A DNA stretch of 64,000 nucleotides from Scytonema sp. UIC 10036 (GTDB lineage: Bacteria; Cyanobacteriota; Cyanobacteriia; Cyanobacteriales; Nostocaceae): the NCBI RefSeq assembly GCF_009725235.1, contig NZ_WJFC01000042.1:1-64000 (forward strand), in the 5' to 3' direction. The translations under genes were made by a program, and so were the position numbers. The notes under the pieces were generated by a model, which searched no databases, had not been told where the DNA came from, and saw only the letters and a list, made by a program, of their open reading frames with translations. Positions 18,741 to 27,130 of the stretch are shown here, in pieces. Numbering within the stretch: position 1 is the first letter of the stretch; every line of letters starts with the position of its first letter.

Positions 18741-20851
18741 TGGCTCAATTGATGATGCACGCGGAAGTGCTAAAACGTTTTTACAAACTACCTACAAAAG
18801 TTCAGAAAAAAGTTCCAGAACTGATTGAAAAGTTTCAAAAAAATCCTTGGGACCCAACAATTGGATTGCATGGGTTGAAAGAAATTATGCTCGATCCAAA
18901 AGTCCGAGGTGCGGATTTACCAGATGGTTATCGGGCTATTGTCATCGCACCCGAACAAGGCGATACTTTCTTGCTAGTTCATGTTGATTCCCATGACCGT
19001 GCCTATGCTTGGGCAAAAAACAAGCGTTTTGAAGTGCATGGCATTACTGGAGCATTCCAAATCTTTGACGTTCAAGAAACGACACAAGCATTGCAAGATG
19101 CTAACCCTGCGATCGCAAAAGTTCCAGATTATCCCCTCTCATCCCTTACTGATGATGACTTATTCCATGCCGGAGTGCCAAAACTACTTATCCCAGCAGT
19201 TCGCCAGGTGAATAGCGATCGCGATCTAGACGTTCTGAGCGAATATTTGCCGTCAGAGTGCTATGAAGTTCTTTTGGGGATTGTCGCTGGTTTATCACTA
19301 GACGCAGCCCTAGCTCAAGCATTGGGAACAGATACAGACAGCAATCAACCTGTCACCATTGCGGGTCCGGGAGACTTTTCTCAGTTAACTCAAAGACCAA
19401 ACCGAGATTTAGTGGTCGTGGAAGGAGAAGAGGCTCTCAAGACAATGCTAGAAGGAGGTTCTTTAGAGGAATGGCGGATTTTCCTCCATCCCAAACAAAA
19501 GAAGATTGTTGAGTGGAGAACCAACGGACCTATGAGTATTACAGGTGCAGCCGGAACTGGTAAGACTGTTGCACTCATGCACCGTGCTGTTTACTTAGCT
19601 AAGCATTTACACAATCCCAAGGAACGGATACTCCTAACGACTTTTACAACTAACTTATCTGTCACTATCAAAAGCTATTTGCGCCGTCTCGATCCAATTG
19701 CAGCAGAACATATAGAAGTTACTAACTTAAATCAGCTTGCTCGTACTATTTGCGCTCGTAGTGGATGGAAGGGACGGATTGTGTCTCCAGAAGAACTCAA
19801 TGACCTTTGGGAAGAGGTGTGGGAAGACCCAAATATTGTTAATTTACCAATGTCGAAAGCAGAACTCCAAAAGGAGTTTGACCTTGTAATAGATGCTAAT
19901 GGAGTTGATTCTGAAGAAGCTTATTTAACAACTTTGCGTACAGGGCGACCCCGTATGGGTAGAAAAGAACGGCGTGAAGCGTGGAAGGTATTCCAGGCTT
20001 TTAGACGCTTATTACTCAAGCGAAATCTCCTGACGTTTGAAGGTGCAATTCATCAAGCACGATTTGCAGTTGAGCAAGGTAATTTTCCCCCATTTAGGCA
20101 CGTTTTAGCCGATGAAGTACAAGATTTCAGCCTAGAAGCCTTGAAGTTAATTGCTGCACTGAGCCAAGTGAATCAAGGATTGTCAGATCCTCTATGTGTG
20201 GCTGGGGATGGACATCAACGCATTTATCGCACAAAAGTACCTTTAAGTTTAGCAGGCATTCATGTCACAGGTCGCTCCCGGCAATTAAAAGTCAATTATC
20301 GTACCAGCGAGCAGATTCGGCTGTTTGCTCAATCTATCCTTGAAGGTATTGCAGTTGACGATTTGAACAACGGACAGACTACAATTGTAGGCGATCGCTC
20401 TGTTTTTAAAGGTCCTCAACCAGAGATTGTTAGGTGTACGGATGAGAAAGAAGAGGCAAAACGTATTGTTAATTGGGTAAAACAGCTAATCACAGAGGAA
20501 GGGTTTGCTGCTTATGAAATCTGTATCACTCCCTACAAACCAGCAATACGAACTGCTTTAGAAACTGAAGGTGTTTTAACCTTTGAACTCAAACCACGAG
20601 AAGAAGATCCAGGACCAGAAGAACCAGGGGTTCGCCTTGGTACAATGAAGCGAATCAAAGGTTTGGAATTTCGAGCGATCGTAATGGGATGTACAACTGA
20701 ATCCGATGCGATGAATCATCTTGCTACAGCAGAATTACTTGAAAGATGCGAGCGCTATGTTGCAGCAACCCGTGCTAGAGAACGTCTTTTAGTTTGTGTC
20801 GGTTTATATGACAAGAGACAAGTTCTCGTCGGGGTGACAATAAAAGCATAA
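18740..20851 (+). CDS. UvrD-like SF1 helicase with N-terminal RelE-like domain
   Basis: This protein has 703 residues. The first ~100 resemble the RelE/ParE fold: KRFYKLPTKVQKKV, then the DGYRAIVIAPEQGD and LLVHVDSHDRAYAWA strands. The SF1 helicase follows, with Walker A GAAGTGKT near 270-277, Walker B LADEVQDFS near 457-465, a YRTSEQ-type motif near 528-533, and motif VI YVAATRARERLLV near 672-684. RelE-UvrD fusions occur in bacterial defence regions; whether the RelE part cuts RNA or only binds is unknown. The ATG overlaps the preceding stop by one base, so it is translationally coupled to the giant helicase and is the last gene of the block. Confidence 0.85.
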   Translation: MAQLMMHAEVLKRFYKLPTKVQKKVPELIEKFQKNPWDPTIGLHGLKEIMLDPKVRGADLPDGYRAIVIAPEQGDTFLLVHVDSHDRAYAWAKNKRFEVHGITGAFQIFDVQETTQALQDANPAIAKVPDYPLSSLTDDDLFHAGVPKLLIPAVRQVNSDRDLDVLSEYLPSECYEVLLGIVAGLSLDAALAQALGTDTDSNQPVTIAGPGDFSQLTQRPNRDLVVVEGEEALKTMLEGGSLEEWRIFLHPKQKKIVEWRTNGPMSITGAAGTGKTVALMHRAVYLAKHLHNPKERILLTTFTTNLSVTIKSYLRRLDPIAAEHIEVTNLNQLARTICARSGWKGRIVSPEELNDLWEEVWEDPNIVNLPMSKAELQKEFDLVIDANGVDSEEAYLTTLRTGRPRMGRKERREAWKVFQAFRRLLLKRNLLTFEGAIHQARFAVEQGNFPPFRHVLADEVQDFSLEALKLIAALSQVNQGLSDPLCVAGDGHQRIYRTKVPLSLAGIHVTGRSRQLKVNYRTSEQIRLFAQSILEGIAVDDLNNGQTTIVGDRSVFKGPQPEIVRCTDEKEEAKRIVNWVKQLITEEGFAAYEICITPYKPAIRTALETEGVLTFELKPREEDPGPEEPGVRLGTMKRIKGLEFRAIVMGCTTESDAMNHLATAELLERCERYVAATRARERLLVCVGLYDKRQVLVGVTIKA

Positions 20852-21025
20852 CTAGCTTCTTAAAAGAGGGATTTACGCAAGACTGAGTTTACAGAGCGAT
20901 CGCACATTCTATCAGAGGGTTTTCTTGATGCACGGTTACAAGAAGTGCGATCGCACTTTACTTTTCAGGCGAGTGCTTGACTTTTAAGGCTGTCGTTACA
21001 CAAGCCGCGATCGTGCTAGCAAGAG
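20852..21025. other. Intergenic, two GCGATCGC sites, no gene seen
   Basis: This stretch follows the last island gene. It carries two HIP1 palindromes in short similar contexts, but no recognisable frame and no convincing hairpin terminator. Confidence 0.4.
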
Positions 21026-21203
21026 CTAATGCTTTGTGATTTTTGCCATAAAAATTCGTTCTTGCTCTTCTAAAGGCATATCTTTATAATAAATTACAGG
21101 ATTAGGATCGCGCTTTAATAATTCTGCTAATGCTTCACTAAAGTTATCATCATCACTGCGATTTTCCGATAAATAATGTTTTAATTCTGTTCCAGCTAAT
21201 TAT
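21026..21203 (-). pseudogene. 5'-truncated small cyanobacterial protein (DUF6887-like)
   Basis: Read on the minus strand the frame gives ELKHYLSENRSDDDNF, then EALAELLKRDPNPVIYYKDM and a short charged end before TAG 21026-21028. This resembles short antitoxin-like proteins with an ELKxYxLxHRDDxEAF motif. A stop codon lies directly upstream of the homologous segment and no start is available, so the 5' end is lost. It abuts the start of the Uma2 gene on the other strand. Confidence 0.45.
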
Positions 21204-21218
21204 TCAAGAGGTCTGATT

Positions 21219-21818
21219 GTGGTCTTTGCTCAAACCAGTTCCCCAAATGCGATCGCAACTCGCCTGACATTAGACGAGTATCGGGCTATGGAAGAAACAA
21301 ACCCAGAACGCCATGAATACCACAACGGAGAGATTATTACTATGTCGGGAGGTTCAGAAGCCCACAGTGCAATTGCCAGCAACTTTTTAATTTACTTGGG
21401 GTTTTTGCTGAGAGACACCGATTTTCGTTTGTATAACAGTGACTTGCGAGTTTGGATTCCTGAATATCAGTGTGGTACTTATACCGATTTGATGGTTGTT
21501 AATGGCTTCCCAGAGTTCAATGGCGAGCGCAATGATGAAATTCTCAATCCTTTACTGATTGTCGAAGTTCTATCGCCCTCTACTGAAGCCTACGATAGAG
21601 GCGAAAAATTCAGAAAATATCGCTCTATTGCCAGTTTTGATGAATATCTGCTTGTGAGCCAAACTGAACCCTATATTGAGCAGTATCACAAACAGGATCG
21701 TAACAGTAACGATCGCTGGTTATGGCAAGTTCACTCTCACCTCGAGCAGGCGATCGTTCTGCACAGTTTAAACGTAGAAATTCCACTGACTGAAATCTAT
21801 CGTCGCATTAATTTTTAA
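21219..21818 (+). CDS. Uma2-family (DUF820) putative endonuclease
   Basis: This 199-residue protein has the family pattern: LTLDEYRAME...HEYHNGEIITMSGG near the N-terminus, LRVWIP then YTDLMVV in the centre, and NPLLIVEVLSPSTEAYDRG followed by KFRKYRSI. The fold is a PD-(D/E)XK nuclease core with acidic residues in the YxDLMVV and xVEVLSPST strands. The start is GTG 21219; the next Met is inside the conserved region. The family is hugely amplified in cyanobacteria and its role is unsettled, possibly mobile or selfish DNA. It stands alone here. Confidence 0.9.
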   Translation: MVFAQTSSPNAIATRLTLDEYRAMEETNPERHEYHNGEIITMSGGSEAHSAIASNFLIYLGFLLRDTDFRLYNSDLRVWIPEYQCGTYTDLMVVNGFPEFNGERNDEILNPLLIVEVLSPSTEAYDRGEKFRKYRSIASFDEYLLVSQTEPYIEQYHKQDRNSNDRWLWQVHSHLEQAIVLHSLNVEIPLTEIYRRINF

Positions 21819-21830
21819 CAATTTATGGTC

Positions 21831-21872
21831 ATCGCTCTGTTTTTAAAGGTCTTAAACCAGAGATTGTTAGGT
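21831..21872 (+). repeat. 42-base duplicate of an internal segment of the SF1 helicase gene
   Basis: These bases repeat positions 20394-20435, inside the RelE-SF1 helicase coding region, with only two mismatches. Homology ends abruptly on both sides. It is a small ectopic copy about 1.4 kb downstream of its source, in the gap after the Uma2 gene. Confidence 0.75.
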
Positions 21873-22114
21873 TTATGAGGTGATGGCACTCTTTATATTA
21901 TAGCAAAACCCTGACTAAAGCGGGCAATGGGGTGCAAATTGTGTTAAGGTAGGGAATCAGTTTCAGAATATCGTGCCGCAACCCATAGAAATTGATGAGC
22001 TTAGTGCAGATTACAGTCGCTGTAATACCAAGCGATCGCACTACCTAGACTGTTGTTGCTGATAGTGATATTTCTATAATTTGTATTATTTAGCCAACTT
22101 CTAGCTTTGGAATT

Positions 22115-22318
22115 ATGGGTGAAGCAGCTAATCACGTTTCTGAACCTTGCCAAGCTAAGTATTTTAAAATACCTTGGCGACCAATTATCGGTATGAGAAA
22201 TCGTATTATTCATGCTGATTTTGATGTTGATTTAGATATTGTTTGGCAAGTAATCACTCAAGATTTAGGTTTACTTTTGATTGAGGTTAAAAAGGCAATA
22301 AAAGATTTGGAAACATGA
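22115..22318 (+). pseudogene. HepT-like (DUF86) protein, 5' truncated
   Basis: The 67-residue frame MGEAANHVSEP...IPWRPIIGMRNRIIHADF then DVDLDIVWQVI contains the RxxxxH core (RNRIIH) of HepT HEPN RNases. Normal HepT proteins have about 40 more N-terminal residues. Just upstream, another frame reads ALE, which would continue the family sequence (ALEIIGEAAN) if one base were restored, and stops block it beyond. So the gene is frameshifted and truncated. No MntA-type nucleotidyltransferase partner is adjacent. Confidence 0.7.
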
Positions 22319-22336
22319 ATTAATATTTTAATAATA

Positions 22337-22356
22337 AACAATACGTATCGTAATAT
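22337..22356. promoter_or_regulatory. Candidate operator upstream of the TetR gene
   Basis: The perfect palindrome ATACGTAT at 22341-22348, followed by a second half-site-like CGTAATAT, lies about 40 bases before the TetR start. TetR proteins commonly bind such palindromes to repress themselves. This is inference from position and symmetry. Confidence 0.3.
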
Positions 22357-22389
22357 ATAATAAAAGAAAGTGCAGGAAGTTTTTTTGTG

Positions 22390-22986
22390 ATGAAACAAAG
22401 TAATGTTGTAAACTCGGCGGGACGTCCTCGTTCTGTGGAGGCAGAACAGGCGATTTTAAATGCAACTTGGACATTGCTCAAGGAAGGGACGGTTCGGGAT
22501 TTGTCAATAGAAGCGATCGCACGAGAAGCAGGTGTGGGCAAAACCACAATTTACCGTTGGTGGTCAAGTAAAACAGCTGTAGTCATCGATGCTTTTCTGG
22601 CAAAAGTGATTTCAGAAATTCCTTTTCCTGAGGACTCCTCTGCCGCACAAGCACTCTTGGGACAAGTTATCTCTCTAGTGAAAGCATTTAGTGGGGACTA
22701 CGGTCGGATTGTGGCAGAAATCATAGCTGAAGGACAAGGGGATAAGGAAGCTCTAGAGAATTTCCGCCAAAGATTTCTTTTACCACAACGCTTGGCAGCA
22801 CGAGCAGTGATGGAGAAAGGTATTCAAAGCGGCGAGTTCGATCCGAACCTCGATCCCGAACTGGCAATGGATATTCTCTATGGTCCAATCTATTACCGAT
22901 TATTAGTAGGTCACTTACCACTGGATGAAGAATTTGCAAGCTCTCTTCCAGAACGGGCGTTGCATTGCTTCCTTAATAAGAGTTAA
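22390..22986 (+). CDS. TetR-family transcriptional regulator
   Basis: This 198-residue protein from ATG 22390 (AGGA 12 bases upstream; an in-frame GTG lies one codon earlier) has an N-terminal helix-turn-helix: AILNATWTLLKEGTVRDLSI then EAIAREAGVGKTTIYRWW and SSKTAVVIDAF. The remaining ~130 residues form a ligand-binding helical domain of the AcrR-like type. TetR regulators usually repress a neighbouring efflux or metabolic gene, but here only fragments and an aldose epimerase follow, so the target is unclear. The palindrome just upstream suggests autoregulation. Confidence 0.9.
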   Translation: MKQSNVVNSAGRPRSVEAEQAILNATWTLLKEGTVRDLSIEAIAREAGVGKTTIYRWWSSKTAVVIDAFLAKVISEIPFPEDSSAAQALLGQVISLVKAFSGDYGRIVAEIIAEGQGDKEALENFRQRFLLPQRLAARAVMEKGIQSGEFDPNLDPELAMDILYGPIYYRLLVGHLPLDEEFASSLPERALHCFLNKS

Positions 22987-23598
22987 TATCAGCGCAAATT
23001 GCACGGTACTTCTTTTCTCTAAAGCCTTTGGACAGTTGCACATCTTTCCTGCTTTACCTAAAACTGCTCGTTATCCGCAACTCAAGCCAGATGTTTCGCT
23101 AAGCGATCGCTTCGTTGACTTGATTGAAGATGGCATTGTCGGGAGACTGATATCTAATGCCATGCTTATTGCTTCGTCTGTCCAACCCCCATCCAGAGTA
23201 TTGGTATCAGCTTTCAAGAGAATTCGTGCATGATTGACCTTATAAGCTGGAGATTTTCCAATCTTTGTCAACTCTTCCAAAATCAGTCTTTCATCTGCTG
23301 TCAAGCTGACAATATACTTTTTACTCATCTGCTTAGTTGGGTATTTTTGCGCTACTGCTTGGTCAAGGATATTTGTTTATATTACCTGTTTTTGTAACCC
23401 ATCAATTCAATCTTGACAATCTACTAGAAATTCGACTGGTAACTGGTAGAGCAGCTCGAATGCTCGTATCTTTTGTATACGCAATGCACTTGCAAAAAGC
23501 GGCATTGGGGAACGAGGAGACTATGGCGTGCTCTAGCCGACAAAATTCTGAGACCATTTTGTGAGACCTTGGTATCAGGCGTTTTTGGTAAACAATTT
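22987..23598. other. Degraded region with an IS630 remnant
   Basis: Apart from the IS630 N-terminal fragment on the minus strand, no intact frame is convincing. The open frame running into the epimerase gene from 23473 is basic and non-homologous, so I treat it as upstream noise. Confidence 0.4.
23071..23328 (-). pseudogene. IS630-family transposase, N-terminal fragment
   Basis: The frame starts MSKKYIVSLTADERLILEEL, then AYKVNHARILLKAD and GGWTDEAISMALDIS. This is the helix-turn-helix region of IS630/Tc1-type transposases. Homology ends after about 66 codons (near 23130) and the remaining residues are unrelated. The DDE catalytic domain is absent, so it cannot transpose on its own. Confidence 0.75.
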
Positions 23599-24468
23599 AT
23601 GTGCGCGATCGCAGTAGAGCAACAGCAATACAAGACATACATTCTCTCAGATGAAAGTACCAGGAGCAAAGTCACCGTTGTTCCGGAACGGGGAGGTATT
23701 ATTACTACTTGGCTCCTTAGGGAACAAGATATTTTTTACATGGATACCGAGCGGTTTGCCGATCCTACTCTATCCGTGCGGGGTGGCATTCCACTCCTTT
23801 TCCCCATCTGTGGTAACTTAGTTGATGACACCTATACCCTCAACGGAAAAACATATCAACTCAAACAGCATGGTTTTGCACGTAATCTTGCTTGGGAAGT
23901 TAGCGAACAGTCAGATTCCAATGGTGCTAGCCTAACTGTCAATCTTAAAAGTAGTGAAGAAACCCGTGCAGTTTATCCTTTCGACTTTGAGCTAAATTTT
24001 ATTTATACACTTCGGGGCAATAACTTAGAATTGCGATACCGCCACACCAATCTATCTCAAGAACCTATGCCTTTTGCAACGGGCATTCATCCTTACTTTT
24101 ATGCACCTGATAAAAGCAAATTGGTTGTCGATTTACCGTCCAATCAATATCAAGTGAAGGGTGACAAGACTGTTCAATCATTTGCAGGAGAGTTTGATTT
24201 TGAGCAGGATGAAATCGATTTTGCTTTCATTAATCTTTCCAAACAATCTGCTGTCGTCACTGACCAAAGTCGCAATCTCAAACTAACTGTTAGCTACGAC
24301 AAGAATTATTCAACTCTAGTATTTTGGACTGTCAAAGGTAAAGATTTTTACTGTTTAGAACCTTGGAGTGCTCCCCGTAATGCTTTAAATACAGGCGAAT
24401 CTTTACTACAGGCTGAACCTAATACAACAGTAGAAACAGTTATTAACATGACTGTTGAAAGTGTTTAG
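23599..24468 (+). CDS. Aldose 1-epimerase family protein
   Basis: This protein has 289 residues from ATG 23599; homology starts at about residue 10, which favours this start over the earlier in-frame one. Family features are RGGIPLLFPICGN, KQHGFARNLAWEV with the conserved histidine, ATGIHPYFYAP with the second histidine, and LEPWSAPRNALN. These proteins interconvert alpha and beta anomers of hexoses or hexose-6-phosphates in the cytoplasm. The cyanobacterial group resembles glucose-6-phosphate 1-epimerase-like proteins. It is monocistronic here. Confidence 0.9.
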   Translation: MCAIAVEQQQYKTYILSDESTRSKVTVVPERGGIITTWLLREQDIFYMDTERFADPTLSVRGGIPLLFPICGNLVDDTYTLNGKTYQLKQHGFARNLAWEVSEQSDSNGASLTVNLKSSEETRAVYPFDFELNFIYTLRGNNLELRYRHTNLSQEPMPFATGIHPYFYAPDKSKLVVDLPSNQYQVKGDKTVQSFAGEFDFEQDEIDFAFINLSKQSAVVTDQSRNLKLTVSYDKNYSTLVFWTVKGKDFYCLEPWSAPRNALNTGESLLQAEPNTTVETVINMTVESV

Positions 24469-24582
24469 TTGGGAATTTTCAACTTTGGCGATCGCATGAC
24501 CATAGCGTTTTCTAGTCTGCTGAGGTACAAATTTATCAGCATCCATCAGCTACAGGCTGCGGTTAGCTCAAACAATGAAATT

Positions 24583-24706
24583 ACGTAGGTTGGGTAAAAC
24601 TGTTGAAAAACCCAACAAATGTCTGTTAATGTTGGGTTTCGTTCCTCAAACGCCACTTCACTCAACTCTGGGAACCAGAGCACGTGAATGGCTCCCCAAC
24701 CTACGT
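24583..24706. mobile_element. MITE-like element with ACGTAGGTTGGG terminal inverted repeats
   Basis: ACGTAGGTTGGG at 24583-24594 is matched by its inverse CCCAACCTACGT at 24695-24706. Inside lies the hairpin motif GTTGGGTTTCGTTCCTCAA, also found at 24868, 49806 and 59806. No coding frame is present. It is a small non-autonomous element or repeat of a family spread through this genome. Confidence 0.6.
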
Positions 24707-24867
24707 GTTTTTGTATTTTTAGGCGCAATGCCTATCATCAATACGGTTTAAGGACAGTGTATGACTGTATATACAATTGAACCTAATTCCCGAACATTCC
24801 ATGGTTGTTTCTCGAAAAATGGCGCTTGCCACTAAATGAGTACGTAAGAGATGAATTAAGAAGAGTG

Positions 24868-24896
24868 TAGGTTGGGTTGAGGAACGAAACCCAACA
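24868..24896. repeat. GTTGGGTT hairpin repeat, second copy
   Basis: The motif TAGGTTGGGTTGAGGAACG continues into AAACCCAACA, giving a short stem with a GAGGAACG loop. It is the inverse orientation of the copies at 49806-49838 and 59806-59834. Confidence 0.65.
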
Positions 24897-24936
24897 TTTC
24901 ATCGAATTATTGAATGTTTAAGGGTCAGAAATGTAG

Positions 24937-25062
24937 TTATTGGTTAGTAGGTAATAGTGTTTGTATCCACTGAAAGGTTTCCTCGGTGACAGGGGGAACA
25001 GGTTGTTGAGAGTAGTCAATAACTAGATTTAATGCAGCTTCATCTTTCTTATGTAATATGTA
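24937..25062 (-). pseudogene. 3' fragment of an unidentified small protein
   Basis: The minus-strand frame reads HKKDEAALNLVIDYSQQP then VPPVTEETFQWIQTLL before TAA 24937-24939. It is amino-acid-like and ends naturally, but has no start codon before an upstream stop. I do not recognise the family. Confidence 0.3.
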
Positions 25063-25128
25063 GTAAAATTGAAACTAGATTACATAAAAGTCAAGCTAGC
25101 AATCTACTCAGTCAACAAAACTACTCTT

Positions 25129-25365
25129 ATGAAACAGGTTACCATCGCGGAATTGAGCCATGACATCGACCGTCTACTGGATGAAGTCATAGAAACGGGT
25201 ATTCCGCTAGAAATTATCAAAAATGGAAAGTCATTAAAAATTATTTCTACAGAAAAAAAAGATAAACTTAAAAATTTGACTTTTAAACCTGATGTTATTC
25301 AAGGCAATCCAGATGATTTAGTTAACCTCAGTTGGGAGCAGGAGGTTAAGATTGATTTATCTTGA
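25129..25365 (+). CDS. Phd/YefM-like antitoxin
   Basis: This 78-residue protein from ATG 25129 begins KQVTIAELSHDIDRLLDEV, then GIPLEIIKNGKSLKII, the usual strand-helix start of Phd/YefM antitoxins that bind DNA and neutralise a PIN or RelE toxin through a C-terminal tail. The open frame extends 20 codons upstream, but homology begins at this Met. The toxin gene starts inside its last codons, so the two are translationally coupled. Confidence 0.8.
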   Translation: MKQVTIAELSHDIDRLLDEVIETGIPLEIIKNGKSLKIISTEKKDKLKNLTFKPDVIQGNPDDLVNLSWEQEVKIDLS

Positions 25366-25732
25366 TACTCATGTAGTAGCATGGCTATATTCTGGTTTGA
25401 CAGATAAGTTAACTAACATTGCTAAAACTTTAATTAATGAAAATGAAGTTTATATTTCGGAAATTGTTAGATTAGAATTACAGTATTTATATGAGATAAA
25501 ACGTATTAAGGATAAACCAGATTTGATTATTGCTCATCTATCCAATCAAATTGGCTTAAAGATATGCGAGCGAAGCTTTAATGATATTATCAGTATGGCT
25601 TTAACGATTACTTGGACTCGCGACCCTTTCGACCGAATTATTACAGCAAATGCTCTAATAAATAACAATATATTACTGAGCAAAGATGAAAACATTCTTA
25701 ACAACTATCTGTATGCAAAATGGTATGATTAA
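25352..25732 (+). CDS. vapC: VapC-like PIN-domain ribonuclease toxin (TTG start)
   Basis: This 126-residue protein opens with IYLDTHVVAWL, carrying the first catalytic aspartate. SEIVRLELQYL carries the second acidic residue and TRDPFDRIITANAL the third cluster. This is a complete PIN domain of normal length. The start is TTG 25352, six bases after a strong GGAGG, overlapping the antitoxin stop by 14 bases. VapC toxins cut tRNA or rRNA when the antitoxin is lost. The weak start may keep toxin below antitoxin. Confidence 0.85.
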   Translation: MIYLDTHVVAWLYSGLTDKLTNIAKTLINENEVYISEIVRLELQYLYEIKRIKDKPDLIIAHLSNQIGLKICERSFNDIISMALTITWTRDPFDRIITANALINNNILLSKDENILNNYLYAKWYD

Positions 25733-25784
25733 AGTCTAATGCTAGATATTAGTTGTTGCACTTAGGAGAGTTATGAAGTAGATT

Positions 25785-25964
25785 TCATAGCAAAGCAATA
25801 AACTCTTCTACACTTAAACAAACTTGTCGGATAATTGCTCGTAATGTGCTTTTGGCAATTTCTTTATGATTGGGAACTGTAACTTGATTGGTGGGTTCTT
25901 GACGAATTGTTGTAATATGACTACCGCGTTGCCGATACACTGAAAAGCCAATTTTCTCTAAATT
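25785..25964 (-). pseudogene. HicA-type toxin, 5' truncated
   Basis: The minus-strand frame LEKIGFSVYRQRGSHITTIR then VTVPNHKEIAKSTLRAII and a terminal VEEFIALL is a HicA (YcfA) mRNA interferase with the catalytic histidine in GSH. A stop codon (TAG 25965-25967) sits immediately before the homologous part, so about 15 N-terminal residues are missing. No hicB gene is next to it. Confidence 0.7.
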
Positions 25965-26180
25965 CTAGTGAATTGAAGAAAATCTCTGCTTTTCTTTCCT
26001 TTGTTTTTTGTTTGAGGTGTCTAAATCATAAATTAATGAAGTAGTTACAGTAGCGATCGCTAACTAACAAAATCACTCCACAAAATGCATACAGAGTGGT
26101 TTTCCCTTAAGTAAATAAATTTAGTCGGTGATAATTTATGATAAAATTGTAAAAATCTAAAAATAAAACTCGTGAAAGTT

Positions 26181-26312
26181 ATGAGTAATCAAATAACTAT
26201 TACGTTGCCAGATGAGGTTTACAAACGAGCCGAACATTTCGCACGACTTGCAAACCGGGAGCTAGCAAGTGTCTTAGCTGATACTATCCAATTTGGAATT
26301 CCATCAATTTAA
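26181..26312 (+). pseudogene. Ribbon-helix-helix antitoxin-like gene, 3' truncated
   Basis: ATG 26181 begins MSNQITITLPDEVYKRAEHF and continues ARLANRELASVLADTIQ. This is the start of a cyanobacterial RHH-type family whose members are about twice this length. Homology ends near 26300, where the frame runs into the opposite-strand kinase fragment and stops at TAA 26310-26312. Confidence 0.6.
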
Positions 26313-26739
26313 CATCACCAAAAACTAAAGGAATCAAATCGGCAGTTAGACTGTTCTCTATAGAAGAAAAGTTACTTTCCAATAGCTTTTTATTTTTTGT
26401 GACTGCCATTGTTATAGGAGGGAGACTAACCACTGGTAAATCTGCTTGCAAGAAAATCTTAGCTAGTAGCAGATTAAGGTCTAAAACATCCTGGTGTACT
26501 TGGCAAAATCCCAATCTTTCATAAGGAGAGACAAAACCATCAATAGTTTTGTACTTCTTAGCCGATTGATGACCAAAAGAACCTGCTCCATTACCAATAA
26601 TTAATTTGAGATTGGGGTTTTGATTCCGTATATAATTGATTTCTCTAGCCAATCGTTGCATCACTTCAGGTCTCGCAGTATAAGGCTTATCCTTATCTGT
26701 AATGAGCGATCCTCCTAGCTTTATTAATGCTAGTTCCAT
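26284..26739 (-). pseudogene. Isopentenyl phosphate kinase-like gene, 3' truncated
   Basis: The 151-residue frame begins MELALIKLGGSLITDKDKPY and has IIGNGAGSFGHQSAKKYK and LIPLVFGDV. This is the amino-acid-kinase fold in the form seen in isopentenyl phosphate kinases, which phosphorylate isopentenyl phosphate to IPP. The family is about 260 residues; the C-terminal ATP-binding half is lost at a junction near 26300. It is unlikely to be active. Confidence 0.65.
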
Positions 26740-26773
26740 AGTGAAATTTCGCTAAAAAAAGTATAAGAATCAG

Positions 26774-26971
26774 CTAATCAGGTTCTATAACTATGAACCA
26801 ATCATAATGTTCTTTCATCATTTCGCTGGCAACTCGGTCATAAATCTGGCGACAGCGTTGAGCAAAAGCTTCATCTTCTGCCTGATGCTTTGCTATTTCT
26901 TCTGGAGATAACTTGCGTTCTGGAAATACCCTTCCGCGACGTGAGGTGCGGTTACTAGATAGCTGAGTCAT
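26774..26971 (-). CDS. Small conserved cyanobacterial protein, possibly truncated
   Basis: This 65-residue charged protein begins TQLSSNRTSRRGRVFPERKL and ends HYDWFIVIEPD. Similar proteins appear to continue past EPD with an SGxYFID-like segment, so this one may have lost its tail. No domain function is known to me. It lies 34 bases upstream of the truncated kinase gene on the same strand. Confidence 0.45.
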   Translation of the reverse strand: MTQLSSNRTSRRGRVFPERKLSPEEIAKHQAEDEAFAQRCRQIYDRVASEMMKEHYDWFIVIEPD

Positions 26972-27130
26972 ACTGGGTTTATCTTTGACTGTTATTCATT
27001 AAGAATAGACTAGCATTTTCATCCAATAAACACAGTCAATACAAAATATCAGTAAGTCGGCGAGAAAAACTCAACTATGTAACGGAAAGTAAAATCTTTA
27101 TATTTGGTTCGTATTAACGATTTTAGTAAC

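Noticed and set aside
23473..23598. N-terminal extension of the aldose epimerase
   Set aside because: The 42 extra residues are basic and unlike the family; ATG 23599 gives the normal start.
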